Assembly: GCA_034430155.1 (NCBI GenBank)
Contig: DAOUET010000170.1
Span: 3,384 to 67,383 of the forward strand
Direction of reading: 5' to 3'
Source of the DNA: DAOUET01 sp034430155
GTDB lineage: Bacteria; Chloroflexota; Anaerolineae; Anaerolineales; UBA4823
Length of the DNA stretch: 64,000 nt
Shown: positions 26,556 through 36,127 of the stretch, one piece after another
Layout of the letters: each line of letters begins with the position of its first letter
Numbering within the stretch: the first letter of the stretch is position 1
Translations under genes and position numbers: made by a program
Notes under the pieces: model-generated
Told to the model about the DNA's origin: nothing
The model's database searches: none
The model's input: only the letters and a program-made list of their open reading frames with translations

Positions 26556-27443
26556 TCACCCGTCAGAGCGATAAAAAACACCCAAGTGATTGGCTACAGG
26601 TCGTTCTTGACCAGGGATACCGTTGTTAATGGGGGAATTAAGCAAGATGGGCTTGCCGTTTACTCCTTCCATGACAATTGTGGACGATCCTCCGCCATCT
26701 AAATTCATGGCATTGTATGCTCCATGGGCAATGAGGATATCGACGAGTTCATCCAAGGTAGCACCTTCACTATAACCCGTTTGGCGGCCATCCACGACAA
26801 CCAAGATCAACTGCCGGGACTTTTTATCAAGAGCAATGGCTGTGCGCGGTTGTGGTTCATTATCCAAACTTGAAGAGCGCTGACCGTTTCTAAGCAGCAT
26901 TAGGTTTCCTGAGATCGCGTTAAATATACCCCCGATGGGGTTATTAAAGCGAGCCCGGTTCGTTCTGGAAATATAAAGCACCGGCTCATCGTCCGTAGAT
27001 TGGGAATAAACCAATCCTTGAGATGCTGCAAAACCGATGGGATTTACTGGATCACCTGAGTGAGGATAATAATCCAGCAGGTTGTTTGAATACCACGGCG
27101 TGAAACCATCACCGTTTACAGCCAGTTGTAGATTGAAATCATCAAGGAACTTAGAGGTGGTGCGTGCTTCAACAGGTAGTTCGTCCTCTGGATTGCCTGG
27201 TGTGACGAGAAATGAAATACCCTTCTCCCGCAGGGTGATCGTGATGATATGAATAACCATGGGGCGAGGAGCTTGCCTGGTTTCCTTTTGATAGGTAATA
27301 CCTGGAATCAGTTGCTGGCTAACGGGGGAGGATTGGAGGCGAGGGTTGAACCTGATCCAAGCCGCGCTGATTATCAGGAAGGAAATTAAGACACACGATA
27401 ACGTGCCAAATAATCCACCGGCGATAAGAGCTTTTCGGCGCAT
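26556..27443 (-). CDS. Phosphodiester glycosidase (NAGPA/DUF2233) family exported protein
   Basis: 295 residues. One N-terminal membrane helix (about 8-32) anchors or exports it. The domain shows AVNGDGFTPWYSNN (about 108-121), PRTAIALDKKSRQLILVVVDGRQTG (split over about 196-222), GATLDELVDILIAHGAYNAMNLDGGGSST (about 226-254) and a final RPVANHLGVF. The NLDGGGSST motif is the signature of the family related to the uncovering enzyme of lysosomal-enzyme sorting. In bacteria it probably acts on exopolysaccharide or teichoic-type phosphodiesters. Confidence 0.85.
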   Translation of the reverse strand: MRRKALIAGGLFGTLSCVLISFLIISAAWIRFNPRLQSSPVSQQLIPGITYQKETRQAPRPMVIHIITITLREKGISFLVTPGNPEDELPVEARTTSKFLDDFNLQLAVNGDGFTPWYSNNLLDYYPHSGDPVNPIGFAASQGLVYSQSTDDEPVLYISRTNRARFNNPIGGIFNAISGNLMLLRNGQRSSSLDNEPQPRTAIALDKKSRQLILVVVDGRQTGYSEGATLDELVDILIAHGAYNAMNLDGGGSSTIVMEGVNGKPILLNSPINNGIPGQERPVANHLGVFYRSDG

Positions 27444-27478
27444 GGGTATCTTTATTGTGCTGGGTAGGGTGAATTTTT

Positions 27479-28363
27479 CTATGCGATGATTTCCTTTTCT
27501 CCAGATCGCATGGCGTTGAAAGCTGCGATGGAGACCTCAAGCATGTCCAGGCTGGGTTGGCGGGTGGTCATACGTTGCAATGCTAGGTTTGGCTTAACGA
27601 TCAGGCGTACTAAAGGCGAATCTAGATGATTAGATGTCCAGCGAATATATTCATAAGCCAAACCAGCCAGGACAGGCAGCAAGAGGATACGACTGATAAG
27701 ACGCCATGACCAAGGTAAGGGCCCCAACAATCCGAAAAGGAGCACCGAGAGCACCACTAAAGTGAGCAGAAAGGCGGTTCCACAGCTGGGATGTTCTAAT
27801 GAAAAACGAGCAACGCTTTCTGGGGTTAATTCTGCCCCGGATTCAAAGGCGTTAATAGTCTTATGTTCAGCACCGTGATAAGCAAAGACCCTTTTTATTT
27901 CATCGATCCTGCCAATTCCCCCAATATATGCCAGTAAGAACACAAGCCTGACCAGCCCTTCAACAAGATTGCCCCACCAGGCGCTCCAATTAAAGTACCT
28001 CTCAAAGAGCTGACCGGTGATCGCTGGGATCAGGAAGAATAAGGCGATGGCGAAGGATAATGAGATAAAGATCGTCAGATAGTAGACGGGACCTTCGATT
28101 TTTTCGTCCTCTCCAGTCTGGATATTGGCGGAAATGGTCAGGGAGCGCATCCCTAATCCCAAAGCGTCCCAGAGCATTACCACACCGCGTAAAAATGGGA
28201 TATTTGCAAGGCGACTTTTATAAATCGCTCCTAAAGGTTCTTGGTGAAGGACGATTTTACCCTCAGGTGCGCGCATGGCAACTGCCATGGATCGCTTACC
28301 CCGCATCATCACGCCTTCAATAACAGCCTGACCGCCATAAGCGGGAAGTTTTAAATCTTTCAT
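27479..28363 (-). CDS. DUF1385 membrane protein (YqhQ-like)
   Basis: 294 residues from the ATG at 28363 (AGGTGA upstream; start at 28411 rejected because it adds an unlike hydrophobic leader). The N-terminus has LPAYGGQAVIEGVMMRGKRS, the DUF1385 signature. There are about four membrane helices after residue 85 and a conserved AYHGAEHKTINAFESG loop (about 170) plus FSLEHPSCGTAFLL. The exact role is unknown; homologues are common in Gram-positive bacteria and Chloroflexota. It lies between the glycosidase and the dipeptidase on one strand. Confidence 0.88.
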   Translation of the reverse strand: MKDLKLPAYGGQAVIEGVMMRGKRSMAVAMRAPEGKIVLHQEPLGAIYKSRLANIPFLRGVVMLWDALGLGMRSLTISANIQTGEDEKIEGPVYYLTIFISLSFAIALFFLIPAITGQLFERYFNWSAWWGNLVEGLVRLVFLLAYIGGIGRIDEIKRVFAYHGAEHKTINAFESGAELTPESVARFSLEHPSCGTAFLLTLVVLSVLLFGLLGPLPWSWRLISRILLLPVLAGLAYEYIRWTSNHLDSPLVRLIVKPNLALQRMTTRQPSLDMLEVSIAAFNAMRSGEKEIIA

Positions 28364-28426
28364 CTTTGATTTCTTTTCACCTCTTACTATAACAATAAAG
28401 AAGAACATCAAGTACCAAATTTTGAA

Positions 28427-29803
28427 TCAAGACCCCAGGTTGTAGAAGAAATTAATATACGTGTCAATACCCCGGTACCATGTGGGTAAATGAAGTTTTT
28501 CATTAGGACTGTGCATATTGTCTTCTTGCAATGAAAAACCACTATTTACCGACTCGATGCCCAGAATTTCCTGCAGCTGGCTTACAAATGGGACAGTACC
28601 GCCTTCGCGTTTGAAGACCGGAGGTTTTCCCCATACCGATTCCATCGCCCGCGCCATCGCTTCGACACCTTGCGAGTGGCGATCGGATATCGAGGCCGGA
28701 CTACCAACCAAATTGATAACTTCGTATCGAACCGTCTTGGGGGCATTGGCTTGCAGATAACGCTTTAACTGATCGAATACTTCCTCCGGGTCCTGGTCGG
28801 GAACTAAGCGGGTTGAGATCTTAGCCATCGCCCAGGCAGGTAGCACGGTCTTCGAACCCTCACCGGTGAATCCTGAGAAGAGACCGTTGACTTCCAGAGT
28901 CGGACGCGCTCCGGTACGTTCAACTGGGGTGTAACCAGCTTCGCCCCATAAGGCTGGAGCTCGAGTTTGATCGAGATAGAAAGCTTCATCCATGGGTAAT
29001 CTTGCCAGTTCGGCTTGTTCTTCTTCGTCTAAAGACCGTACTTGATCATAAAATCCAGGAAGGGTCACCCGCCCTTGTTCATCGTGCATGCCGGCGATTA
29101 ATTCACAAAGAGCTTGAGCTGGATTATGCACTACGCCTCCATAAGTCCCAGAATGGAGATCATGATCTGGACCGTACAGGCGTAATTCAAAGTAAGCTAA
29201 TCCTCGTAAAGCGTAGGTGATGGTAGGCAGGTCAGCGGTGATCAATCCGGTATCGGGATTTAAGGCAAAATCGCTGGAAAGAAGTTTTTTATGGGCGGCG
29301 ATAAAATCAGCCAAATGTGGTGAGCCGATCTCTTCTTCGCCTTCGATAAGGAATTTCACATTGACGGGCAGGTTCCCATTACGCACAATCGCCTCTATAG
29401 CTTTAAGGGCTGCCATAACCTGCCCTTTCATATCCGTGGCGCCTCGTCCGTATAAATTCTCTTGCCTTACAGCGGCTTTAAAGGGAGGGCTTTTCCATAG
29501 ATCCAAGGGCTCGGGTGGCTGGACATCATAATGGCCATAAATCAGGACTGTTGAAGCGTTTGGACCTGCGCTTATCGATCTGCCATAAACAACTGGATGA
29601 CCGGGAGTGGGGTAGATTTGAACATCACTCATCCCCAAATCTTTAAGTTGGTTGGCGACCCATTCAGCCGCACGTTGCATATCGGATTTATGGTCAGGGT
29701 CTGTGGATATGGATGGAATCGTAAGGAACTCGATTAATTCGTTCAAAAAATCCTGGCGATGACTCTTGGCGTATTCCAGAGCAGTTGATTTCGGATCGCT
29801 CAT
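28427..29803 (-). CDS. M20 family dipeptidase
   Basis: 458 residues. Zinc-ligand motifs in order: VLIYGHYDVQPPEP (about 88-101), GRGATDMKGQVMAALKAIEA (about 118-137), EGEEEIGSPHL with the catalytic Glu (about 154-164), and the C-terminal His in EDNMHSPNEKLH. The dimerisation domain lies in the middle. The layout fits the carnosinase-like M20 dipeptidase group. It probably breaks dipeptides in the cytoplasm for amino-acid supply. ATATCTCCT upstream of the ATG provides AGGAG on the minus strand. Single gene. Confidence 0.9.
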   Translation of the reverse strand: MSDPKSTALEYAKSHRQDFLNELIEFLTIPSISTDPDHKSDMQRAAEWVANQLKDLGMSDVQIYPTPGHPVVYGRSISAGPNASTVLIYGHYDVQPPEPLDLWKSPPFKAAVRQENLYGRGATDMKGQVMAALKAIEAIVRNGNLPVNVKFLIEGEEEIGSPHLADFIAAHKKLLSSDFALNPDTGLITADLPTITYALRGLAYFELRLYGPDHDLHSGTYGGVVHNPAQALCELIAGMHDEQGRVTLPGFYDQVRSLDEEEQAELARLPMDEAFYLDQTRAPALWGEAGYTPVERTGARPTLEVNGLFSGFTGEGSKTVLPAWAMAKISTRLVPDQDPEEVFDQLKRYLQANAPKTVRYEVINLVGSPASISDRHSQGVEAMARAMESVWGKPPVFKREGGTVPFVSQLQEILGIESVNSGFSLQEDNMHSPNEKLHLPTWYRGIDTYINFFYNLGS

Positions 29804-29963
29804 TAATATCTCCTTATGGTTTCCTTGATTTGAGGTTGAAATTGGTTATGACCAGACATTCCAAGTTTTTTTGAGTTAGAAATGGGCAAGTCATACGCTC
29901 AACTACCCCTCTGGTAAATTATACCCGGCTCTGGCTTTGCTTATGTGTTAAAATAATTATGGT

Positions 29964-30091
29964 GGATCGGCGGTCGTCGCGGGCTAAACCTGCGGCGGCG
30001 TCGGGCCATTTACCCGACGAAAAGTGCCGCCGTCCTGAGTGTTCTTTTTCAGTCGGGCAGGCTGATCCAATCAATCATCAGACGCCGATCC
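29964..30091 (+). ncRNA. Candidate structured leader RNA (riboswitch-like) before molybdenum-hydroxylase genes
   Basis: Sequence seen: GGATCGGCG (29964-29972) is a perfect complement of CGCCGATCC (30083-30091), and the latter ends at the base before the ATG at 30092. The first eight bases of the same 5' strand can instead pair with GCTGATCC (30061-30068; one G-U pair). Inside, GCGGCGGC (29992-29999) pairs with GCCGCCGT (30026-30033) around a GTCGGG/CCCGAC hairpin (30000-30005, 30013-30018). A second GTCGGG at 30052-30057 could compete for the same partner. The gene has no Shine-Dalgarno site. Mutually exclusive pairings next to a start codon are typical of translational riboswitches; ligand and class are unknown. 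Confidence 0.5.
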
Positions 30092-30988
30092 ATGTCTCTC
30101 TGGAAAAAATATCACCTCGTTCATTCTGTTGAAGAAGCTCTTCGAGCGCTATCTGGCGCGTGTGGTCCAGCTAGGTTAATTGCTGGGGGAACTGACTTAT
30201 TGCTCGACCTTCAGCAAGGTCGCTATCCTGCAGTTGATACCTTGGTGGATATATGCTCAATTCCCGATCTAACCATCATTGAGGAGCGCCAGAACCGCCT
30301 GTTTATCGGGGCAGCTGCACCATTAAGCCAGATTATTGCTTCTCAATTGGTATGGCAACATGCCAGAGCTCTCATTGAGGCCTGTGAGTTGATCGGTGGA
30401 CCTCAGGTCCGCAATGTTGCCACATTAGGGGGCAACGTTGCGCATGCCTTACCGGCCGCGGATGGCACGATCGCCTTACTCGCTTTAGAGGCGCAGGCCC
30501 AGGTCGTCTCATTAGAGGGTCAGCGCCTCATAAACCTTGAGGATCTTTTCAGCGGTCCGGGAAAGTCCACTCTCGACCCAAGTAAAGAGCTGATCCTAGG
30601 CTTTTCTCTCCCCTTGATTGGTCCACGAAAGGCTTCGGTTTTCCAACGAGTGATGCGTCCTCAAGGGGTGGCATTGCCGATATTAAATCTGGCGGTCTGG
30701 TTGCAGCGAAACGAAGACGATCACTATGGAAGCATCATCGGCGATATCCGCTTGGCGGTAGGACCGAGTGGGCCAACACCAAAGCGCGCCAGACATAGCG
30801 AAGAGGTATTGCGGGGTAATCCATTGAACCAAGATTTATTGGATGTGGCTCTGAAAGCTTTATTGCAAGAGGCTCACTTCCGTAGCAGCCCTCACCGCGC
30901 TTCCACTGAGTACAGGCAGCGTCTTTCGAAAGTATTGTTTGATCAAGCGATTTCTCTTGTATGGCAACGTACTTTCCAAACGGTGTAG
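30092..30988 (+). CDS. Molybdenum hydroxylase, FAD-binding subunit (CoxM/XdhB-type)
   Basis: 298 residues. FAD sites: RLIAGGTDLLLDLQQGRYPA (about 27-46) and RNVATLGGNVAHALPAADG (about 108-126), both standard for the PCMH-type FAD subunit of xanthine dehydrogenase-like enzymes. The C-terminal CO-dehydrogenase flavoprotein domain follows from about 180. It passes electrons from the FeS subunit to the acceptor. No ribosome-binding site is seen, and the start codon sits directly behind the 3' strand of the candidate leader RNA. The FeS/Mo subunit gene follows by 65 bp. Confidence 0.92.
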   Translation: MSLWKKYHLVHSVEEALRALSGACGPARLIAGGTDLLLDLQQGRYPAVDTLVDICSIPDLTIIEERQNRLFIGAAAPLSQIIASQLVWQHARALIEACELIGGPQVRNVATLGGNVAHALPAADGTIALLALEAQAQVVSLEGQRLINLEDLFSGPGKSTLDPSKELILGFSLPLIGPRKASVFQRVMRPQGVALPILNLAVWLQRNEDDHYGSIIGDIRLAVGPSGPTPKRARHSEEVLRGNPLNQDLLDVALKALLQEAHFRSSPHRASTEYRQRLSKVLFDQAISLVWQRTFQTV

Positions 30989-31053
30989 AAATATATTCTT
31001 GAGGTTGGTTTCTGTTGGTAGTGAATGGTGCCTAGATTTTTGAGGTGATTAAG

Positions 31054-33900
31054 ATGGAATTTACAATTAACAGTGAATGGATCACAATCGCCCCTCAAGC
31101 CGGGGAAATGCTTTCTGACCTTTTGCGGGAACGACTGGGCTTGATCGGCACGAAAATCGGTTGCAACGAGGCTGAATGCGGGTCCTGCACCGTGCTGGTC
31201 AATGGTGACCCGGTATTAGCTTGTGTGTATCCTGCCAGCCGCGCCGAAGGAAAGGAAATATTAACTATAGAAGGATTGGCTCTAGACTACCATTCCGAGA
31301 TAGAAAGTGCTGAAGGGTTGGTTACAAAGCCATTGAGCATCTTACAGCAGGCATTTGTCAAGTATGGAGCTGTGCAGTGCGGATTCTGCATCCCTGGACA
31401 GATTATGACGGCATATGCTCTTCTACAAAAGAATCCACATCCCAGTGATGAGGATATCCGGGTAGCTCTCAAAGACACACTCTGTCGCTGTGGAGGATAC
31501 CCGAGCATAATAAATGCGATTAAAGCCAGCGCTCATTGCTTGCGCACCGGTGATCCGCTTGAAGACCTTCACTTATCGACTTCTCAGGTACCTTTGGAGG
31601 TGGTAGGCACACTTCAAATTCGACCCGATGCATCTGCAAAAGTCAGAGGTGAAGCACTGTTTAGCGATGATTTAAAGTTTGAAGGGATGTTGCAGGCCCG
31701 GGTCAAGCGTGCAGGGGTGCCCCATGCTTTTATAAAAAAGATCGACGTGGAAAAAGCGCGCCGGTTGCCTGGGGTTGTATCAGTGTTGACCGCGAACGAT
31801 ATACCTGGTGAGAAAAACCACGGGTTGGTAATTCATGATTGGCCAGTTCTTATAGGTATCGGCGAACGCGTCCGCTATAGTGGGGATGCAGTAGCTCTGG
31901 TTGCAGCAGAAAGCCGAGAAATAGCCGGGCACGCCCTAGACTTGATGGAGGTTGAATTTGAGGTTTTACCGGTAATCGATAACCCACGTCAAGCTCACCA
32001 ATCTGACGCAATTAGTCTGCATGAGACTGGAAATTTACTCAAACATATCAAAGTTCGTAAGGGAGATGTGGAGCGTGGATTTGCTGAGGCTAATGTTACC
32101 TTGGAAAGATCCTTCTCCACCGCTATCACCGAACAGGCCTTCATCGAGCCCGAGTGCAGCATTGCCCGGACGACTACTGATGGGAGAATGGAAATCTATG
32201 TAGGTTCGCAGATTCCTTATGCCGACCGCAACCAGGTCGCCCGGGTGCTTGGCTGGCTTGAAGAACGGGTGCGTGTGATTGGGATGATGATTGGGGGTGG
32301 CTTTGGTGGCAAGGAGGATATCGCCGGGCAGATACACGCCGCCCTATTAGCACAGGCTACCGGTCGTCCAGTGAAATTACTTTTTGACCGGCACGAGAGC
32401 TTTATGGTACACCCGAAGCGACACGCGACTCAAATTCGCGTCAAGGTAGGTGCCCGGAATAACGGGCAGCTGACTGCCATAGAGACTGAATTATACGGAG
32501 ATACAGGAGCATACGCCTCCTTGGGTGAAAAAGTGATGACGCGTGCCACAACCCACTCGTCAGGACCCTATAAAGTGCCCCATGCGAAAGTAGATTGCTA
32601 TGCCATGTATACCAACAACCCCCCAGCTGGCGCTTTCCGAGGGTTTGGAGTAACACAATCTTGTTTTGCAATTGAGAGCATCATGGACGAATTGGCAGAG
32701 ACATTAGGGGTAGATCCTATCGAACTGCGCCGGATGAATGGGCTAAAGCTGGGGAGTATAACCAACACTGGTCAGGATTTACGTGAAAGTGTGGGATTGT
32801 TGGAGTGTATTGATCGGGTAGAATCTGAGATGCGCCGTTGTTGGCAAAAAGATCATAGACAAAATAGCTTCCCGATCAATGGATCGCTGTTTACCTCAAG
32901 GGCGGTTGAAGGGGCTGCCTATCTCCAGCGAGCCTGGGGTTTCGCATTGGCTTATAAGAATACTGGATTAGGTGGCGGCGCACCCGATAAGGCTTCTGCC
33001 GAGGTGGAATTGTATCCAGATGGGATGCTCGAAGTGCGCACCTCCTCAGCTGAGATCGGACAGGGCTTGGTGACTGTCCTGCAAATGATCGTTGCTCAGG
33101 AGTTTGGGCTACCGCTATCAAGAGTTAGGGTGCTCCTTTCGGATACAGATTTAACCCCCGACGGTGGTCCAACGACCGCTTCGCGACAGACCTATGTGAG
33201 TGGGAACGCTGCCCGACTGGCTGCTCAAGCCTTGCAGCAAGCTATCGTTACCACTCTGGCTGAAAAATACGACCAATCTCCTGAGTATATCCGGTTTGTG
33301 GAAGGATTGGCTCAAGTTGATGGTCACACCCTGCCGCTGGGTGAGGTCGTAGCGGAGATGCGATCCGAGGGCAGAGAAGCACGCGCTTTATACGAATATT
33401 GGGCGCCCCCAACCAAACCCTTAGGCGAGGGGGGTGATATGCACTTCGCTTTCTCATTTGCGGCACAGGCAGCCGAAGTGCAAGTCGATACTCGCACTGG
33501 AGAGGTGTCCGTATTAAGAGTGATTGCTGCAAACGATGTCGGTAAAGCCATCAATCCGCTTGGTCTCCAAGGACAAATCGAAGGCGGTGTCATGATGGGT
33601 CTGGGAAATGCTCTAACTGAACATTTTATCGTTGAAAAAGGCCAAGTGATCACCGATCGTTTGGCACGCTATCGCATACCGTCCATCGTGCATACACCAG
33701 AAATTATTTCAATCGTGGTGGAATATCCCACCGCAGATGGACCTTATGGGGCCAAGGGCGTGGGAGAGATTTCGAGCATACCTACCACTCCTGCCATCAC
33801 CAACGCGATTTATAACGCGGTTGGCGTGCGGGTTACCCGCTTGCCTGTCGACCAGGAAGAAATCGCCAGGCGTTTAGATGAATTGTCTAACCCGCTTTAA
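31054..33900 (+). CDS. Molybdenum hydroxylase, fused 2Fe-2S and molybdopterin subunit (XdhD-like)
   Basis: 948 residues from the ATG at 31054 (GAGGTGA 5 bp before). The N-terminal plant-type ferredoxin has Cys37, 42, 45 and 57; the second FeS domain has QCGFCIPGQ and CRCGG (about 105-150). A linker leads to the Mo domain from about 185: GGGFGGKED, GAFRGFGVTQ, EIGQG and the C-terminal GAKGVGEISSIP with the presumed catalytic Glu. The FeS-plus-Mo fusion has the layout of E. coli XdhD. With SsnA, YqeB and YqeC nearby it is a candidate selenium-dependent molybdenum hydroxylase; xanthine or another purine is a possible substrate. Confidence 0.9.
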   Translation: MEFTINSEWITIAPQAGEMLSDLLRERLGLIGTKIGCNEAECGSCTVLVNGDPVLACVYPASRAEGKEILTIEGLALDYHSEIESAEGLVTKPLSILQQAFVKYGAVQCGFCIPGQIMTAYALLQKNPHPSDEDIRVALKDTLCRCGGYPSIINAIKASAHCLRTGDPLEDLHLSTSQVPLEVVGTLQIRPDASAKVRGEALFSDDLKFEGMLQARVKRAGVPHAFIKKIDVEKARRLPGVVSVLTANDIPGEKNHGLVIHDWPVLIGIGERVRYSGDAVALVAAESREIAGHALDLMEVEFEVLPVIDNPRQAHQSDAISLHETGNLLKHIKVRKGDVERGFAEANVTLERSFSTAITEQAFIEPECSIARTTTDGRMEIYVGSQIPYADRNQVARVLGWLEERVRVIGMMIGGGFGGKEDIAGQIHAALLAQATGRPVKLLFDRHESFMVHPKRHATQIRVKVGARNNGQLTAIETELYGDTGAYASLGEKVMTRATTHSSGPYKVPHAKVDCYAMYTNNPPAGAFRGFGVTQSCFAIESIMDELAETLGVDPIELRRMNGLKLGSITNTGQDLRESVGLLECIDRVESEMRRCWQKDHRQNSFPINGSLFTSRAVEGAAYLQRAWGFALAYKNTGLGGGAPDKASAEVELYPDGMLEVRTSSAEIGQGLVTVLQMIVAQEFGLPLSRVRVLLSDTDLTPDGGPTTASRQTYVSGNAARLAAQALQQAIVTTLAEKYDQSPEYIRFVEGLAQVDGHTLPLGEVVAEMRSEGREARALYEYWAPPTKPLGEGGDMHFAFSFAAQAAEVQVDTRTGEVSVLRVIAANDVGKAINPLGLQGQIEGGVMMGLGNALTEHFIVEKGQVITDRLARYRIPSIVHTPEIISIVVEYPTADGPYGAKGVGEISSIPTTPAITNAIYNAVGVRVTRLPVDQEEIARRLDELSNPL

Positions 33901-33941
33901 TTTTTTAGTTAGGAAAATCTTGTTCGACTCAGGAAATTTTT

Positions 33942-34571
33942 ATGCCAGATAATCGTCTACCGCGCTGGTTGGAGTGGGCTCGTGAGATCCAAGCGCTTTC
34001 CCAGACGGGATATCATTATGCTAAGGACGAATACCAACGCGAGCGTTACCATCGCCTGACCGAAATTGCGGCCGAAATCGTTAGTGAATATAGCAATTTA
34101 TATTTCGATGGTTTAATGCAGATATTCTCTGCTCAACAAGGCTACGCTACCCCAAAAGTAGATGTGCGCGGAGCGGTCTTCCGGAACGGTGAACTTTTGC
34201 TCGTGCGGGAGATCTCTGATGGTGGTTGGACCATGCCTGGTGGATGGGCGGATATAGAAGAACTTCCTTCGCAAGCTGCAGAAAGAGAGGTTTGGGAAGA
34301 AGCCGGTTTTCGGGTGCGAGCCCGAAGGGTTGTCGGGGTGTATGACGCCAATCGGATCAGCCCAATGGAAGTCTTCCATGCTTACAAAATCATGTTCTTG
34401 TGTGATTTGATCGAAGGCGAAGCTCGCCCAAGCACTGAGACCTCGGAGGTCGCGTTTTTCGGATTCAAGGATATTCCTGAGAATTTATCTGGCGAACGTA
34501 CCAAAGATCGCCAGATACGGGATGCATTTGCTGCGCTGGCTGATCCAGCCTGGATAGCAGTATTTGACTGA
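33942..34571 (+). CDS. NUDIX hydrolase with N-terminal helical domain
   Basis: 209 residues. Residues 1-60 match the short helical extension of Nudix_N_2-type proteins; the NUDIX domain starts near 65. The box reads GGWADIEELPSQAAEREVWEEAGF (shown in two parts: GGWADIEELPSQAA and EREVWEEAGF, about 101-123), with all key Glu residues. Related proteins hydrolyse ADP-ribose or similar nucleoside diphosphates. It lies 41 bp after the molybdenum-hydroxylase gene and before the aminohydrolase, so it may clean up a nucleotide in the same pathway. Confidence 0.85.
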   Translation: MPDNRLPRWLEWAREIQALSQTGYHYAKDEYQRERYHRLTEIAAEIVSEYSNLYFDGLMQIFSAQQGYATPKVDVRGAVFRNGELLLVREISDGGWTMPGGWADIEELPSQAAEREVWEEAGFRVRARRVVGVYDANRISPMEVFHAYKIMFLCDLIEGEARPSTETSEVAFFGFKDIPENLSGERTKDRQIRDAFAALADPAWIAVFD

Positions 34572-34695
34572 GAAACCTCATCGGTGTGATCCGATGATGC
34601 CTATAATGCTTGACACAAGAGAAACTTGAAGAACCTTCGTTCCAGCCTTTAGTAGATTTTCGTAAAGTAATGAAGGTCAAAATGGAGAAATCGGG

Positions 34696-36045
34696 ATGTT
34701 GATAACAAATGGAACGCTGATCACTTGGGAGGAGCCTAACCGGATTCTTGAACACCAGGCTGTCTACATATCAAATGCACACATCGAGGAAATTGGACCA
34801 CAAGAAGAGCTGCTCCGGAAATATCCCCAAGTAGAACGGCTGGATGCGGAAGGACAATATGTTATGCCCGGAAATATTTGCGCACATACGCATTTTTATG
34901 GCGCTTTTGCGCGAGGCCTGGCGATTCCCGGCCGTGCCCCTAAGGATTTCCCTGAAATACTCAGTAAGTTATGGTGGCCGCTAGACAAATCACTGACCTT
35001 AGAAGATGTGAGCGCCTCAGCACAGGTCATGCTCATCGACGCCATAAAACATGGCACAACCACATTGATTGACCACCACGCCTCACCCAACGCCATCGAT
35101 GGCTCGCTGGATGTGATTGCTGAGGCTGTTGATAGGAGTGGATTACGAGCCGTATTGTGTTACGAGGTCACTGATCGCGATGGAGAAGCGAAGGCGCGTG
35201 CAGGAATAAATGAAAACGTGCGTTTCATCGGAAGGAGCCTGCACGAGCGAATTGCCGATGGAAGAGTAGCGGCGACCTTCGGGTTACATGCCAGCCTGAC
35301 CCTCAGCGAAAGCACCTTGGAGAAATGCCGCCAGGCTGTTCCTGAAGGAGTTGGTTTTCATATCCATGTAGCCGAGCATGAAGTGGACGAGTATGATAGC
35401 CTGGGAAAATCGGGAATGCGGGTTGTCGATCGTCTTGACCACCACGGTATTCTGAGGCCGAATACCATTGTTGCCCATGCTGTACATGTTGATTCGGTAG
35501 AAATCGCTTTGCTTTCTGAAAATGGAATCTGGGTTACCCACCAGCCGCGCTCAAACATGAATAATGGGGTAGGTGCTGCTGAAGTGGAATCGATGATGCG
35601 CGCTGGGGTGAAAGTCTGTTTGGGGACGGATGGATTCTCCCACACGATGTGGGAAGAATGGAAGACAGCCTACTTGCTGCAAAAAATCTGGCATCACGAT
35701 CCGAGGCGCATGTCAGCTTCAGATGTCGCTCGCATGGGGATTTACAACAATGCTTGTCTATCTGGAAAGTTCTTTCAGGATGCCATTTTGGGGAAGCTGC
35801 TCCCTGGAGCCCTGGCAGATATAATCTTGGTCGATTACCATCCATATACATCACTCACTGAGGCAAACTTGCCTTGGCATATCGTTTTTGGTTTTCACGA
35901 GAGCATGGTCACCACCACGATGGTAGCAGGAAAAGTGTTAATGAAGGACCGCCAGCTGCTGCAACTCGATGAAGAAGACATTACAGCTAGGGCAAGATCT
36001 TTAGCGCCGGGCGTATGGCAGAGATACAAGGCTCAGTTTGATTAG
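34696..36045 (+). CDS. ssnA: SsnA-type aminohydrolase
   Basis: 449 residues of the amidohydrolase superfamily. Metal ligands are CAHTHFYGAFARG (about 61-73), the HIHVAEH block (about 222-228), AHAVHVDS (about 259) and CLGTDGFSHTMWEEWK (about 304-319). LWWPLDKSL and LIDHHASPNAIDGSLDVI match E. coli SsnA closely. The enzyme probably deaminates a purine- or triazine-like ring. In E. coli ssnA lies with ygfK, ygfM and xdhD, which is the same neighbourhood type as here, between two molybdenum-hydroxylase sets. Confidence 0.87.
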   Translation: MLITNGTLITWEEPNRILEHQAVYISNAHIEEIGPQEELLRKYPQVERLDAEGQYVMPGNICAHTHFYGAFARGLAIPGRAPKDFPEILSKLWWPLDKSLTLEDVSASAQVMLIDAIKHGTTTLIDHHASPNAIDGSLDVIAEAVDRSGLRAVLCYEVTDRDGEAKARAGINENVRFIGRSLHERIADGRVAATFGLHASLTLSESTLEKCRQAVPEGVGFHIHVAEHEVDEYDSLGKSGMRVVDRLDHHGILRPNTIVAHAVHVDSVEIALLSENGIWVTHQPRSNMNNGVGAAEVESMMRAGVKVCLGTDGFSHTMWEEWKTAYLLQKIWHHDPRRMSASDVARMGIYNNACLSGKFFQDAILGKLLPGALADIILVDYHPYTSLTEANLPWHIVFGFHESMVTTTMVAGKVLMKDRQLLQLDEEDITARARSLAPGVWQRYKAQFD

Positions 36046-36127
36046 CCTACCATTATTTAAATAAGACATTTGCAATTATTGACTTTTTCGATCTCAACAA
36101 TTACTCAAGAGACGACGGAGGGACAAT

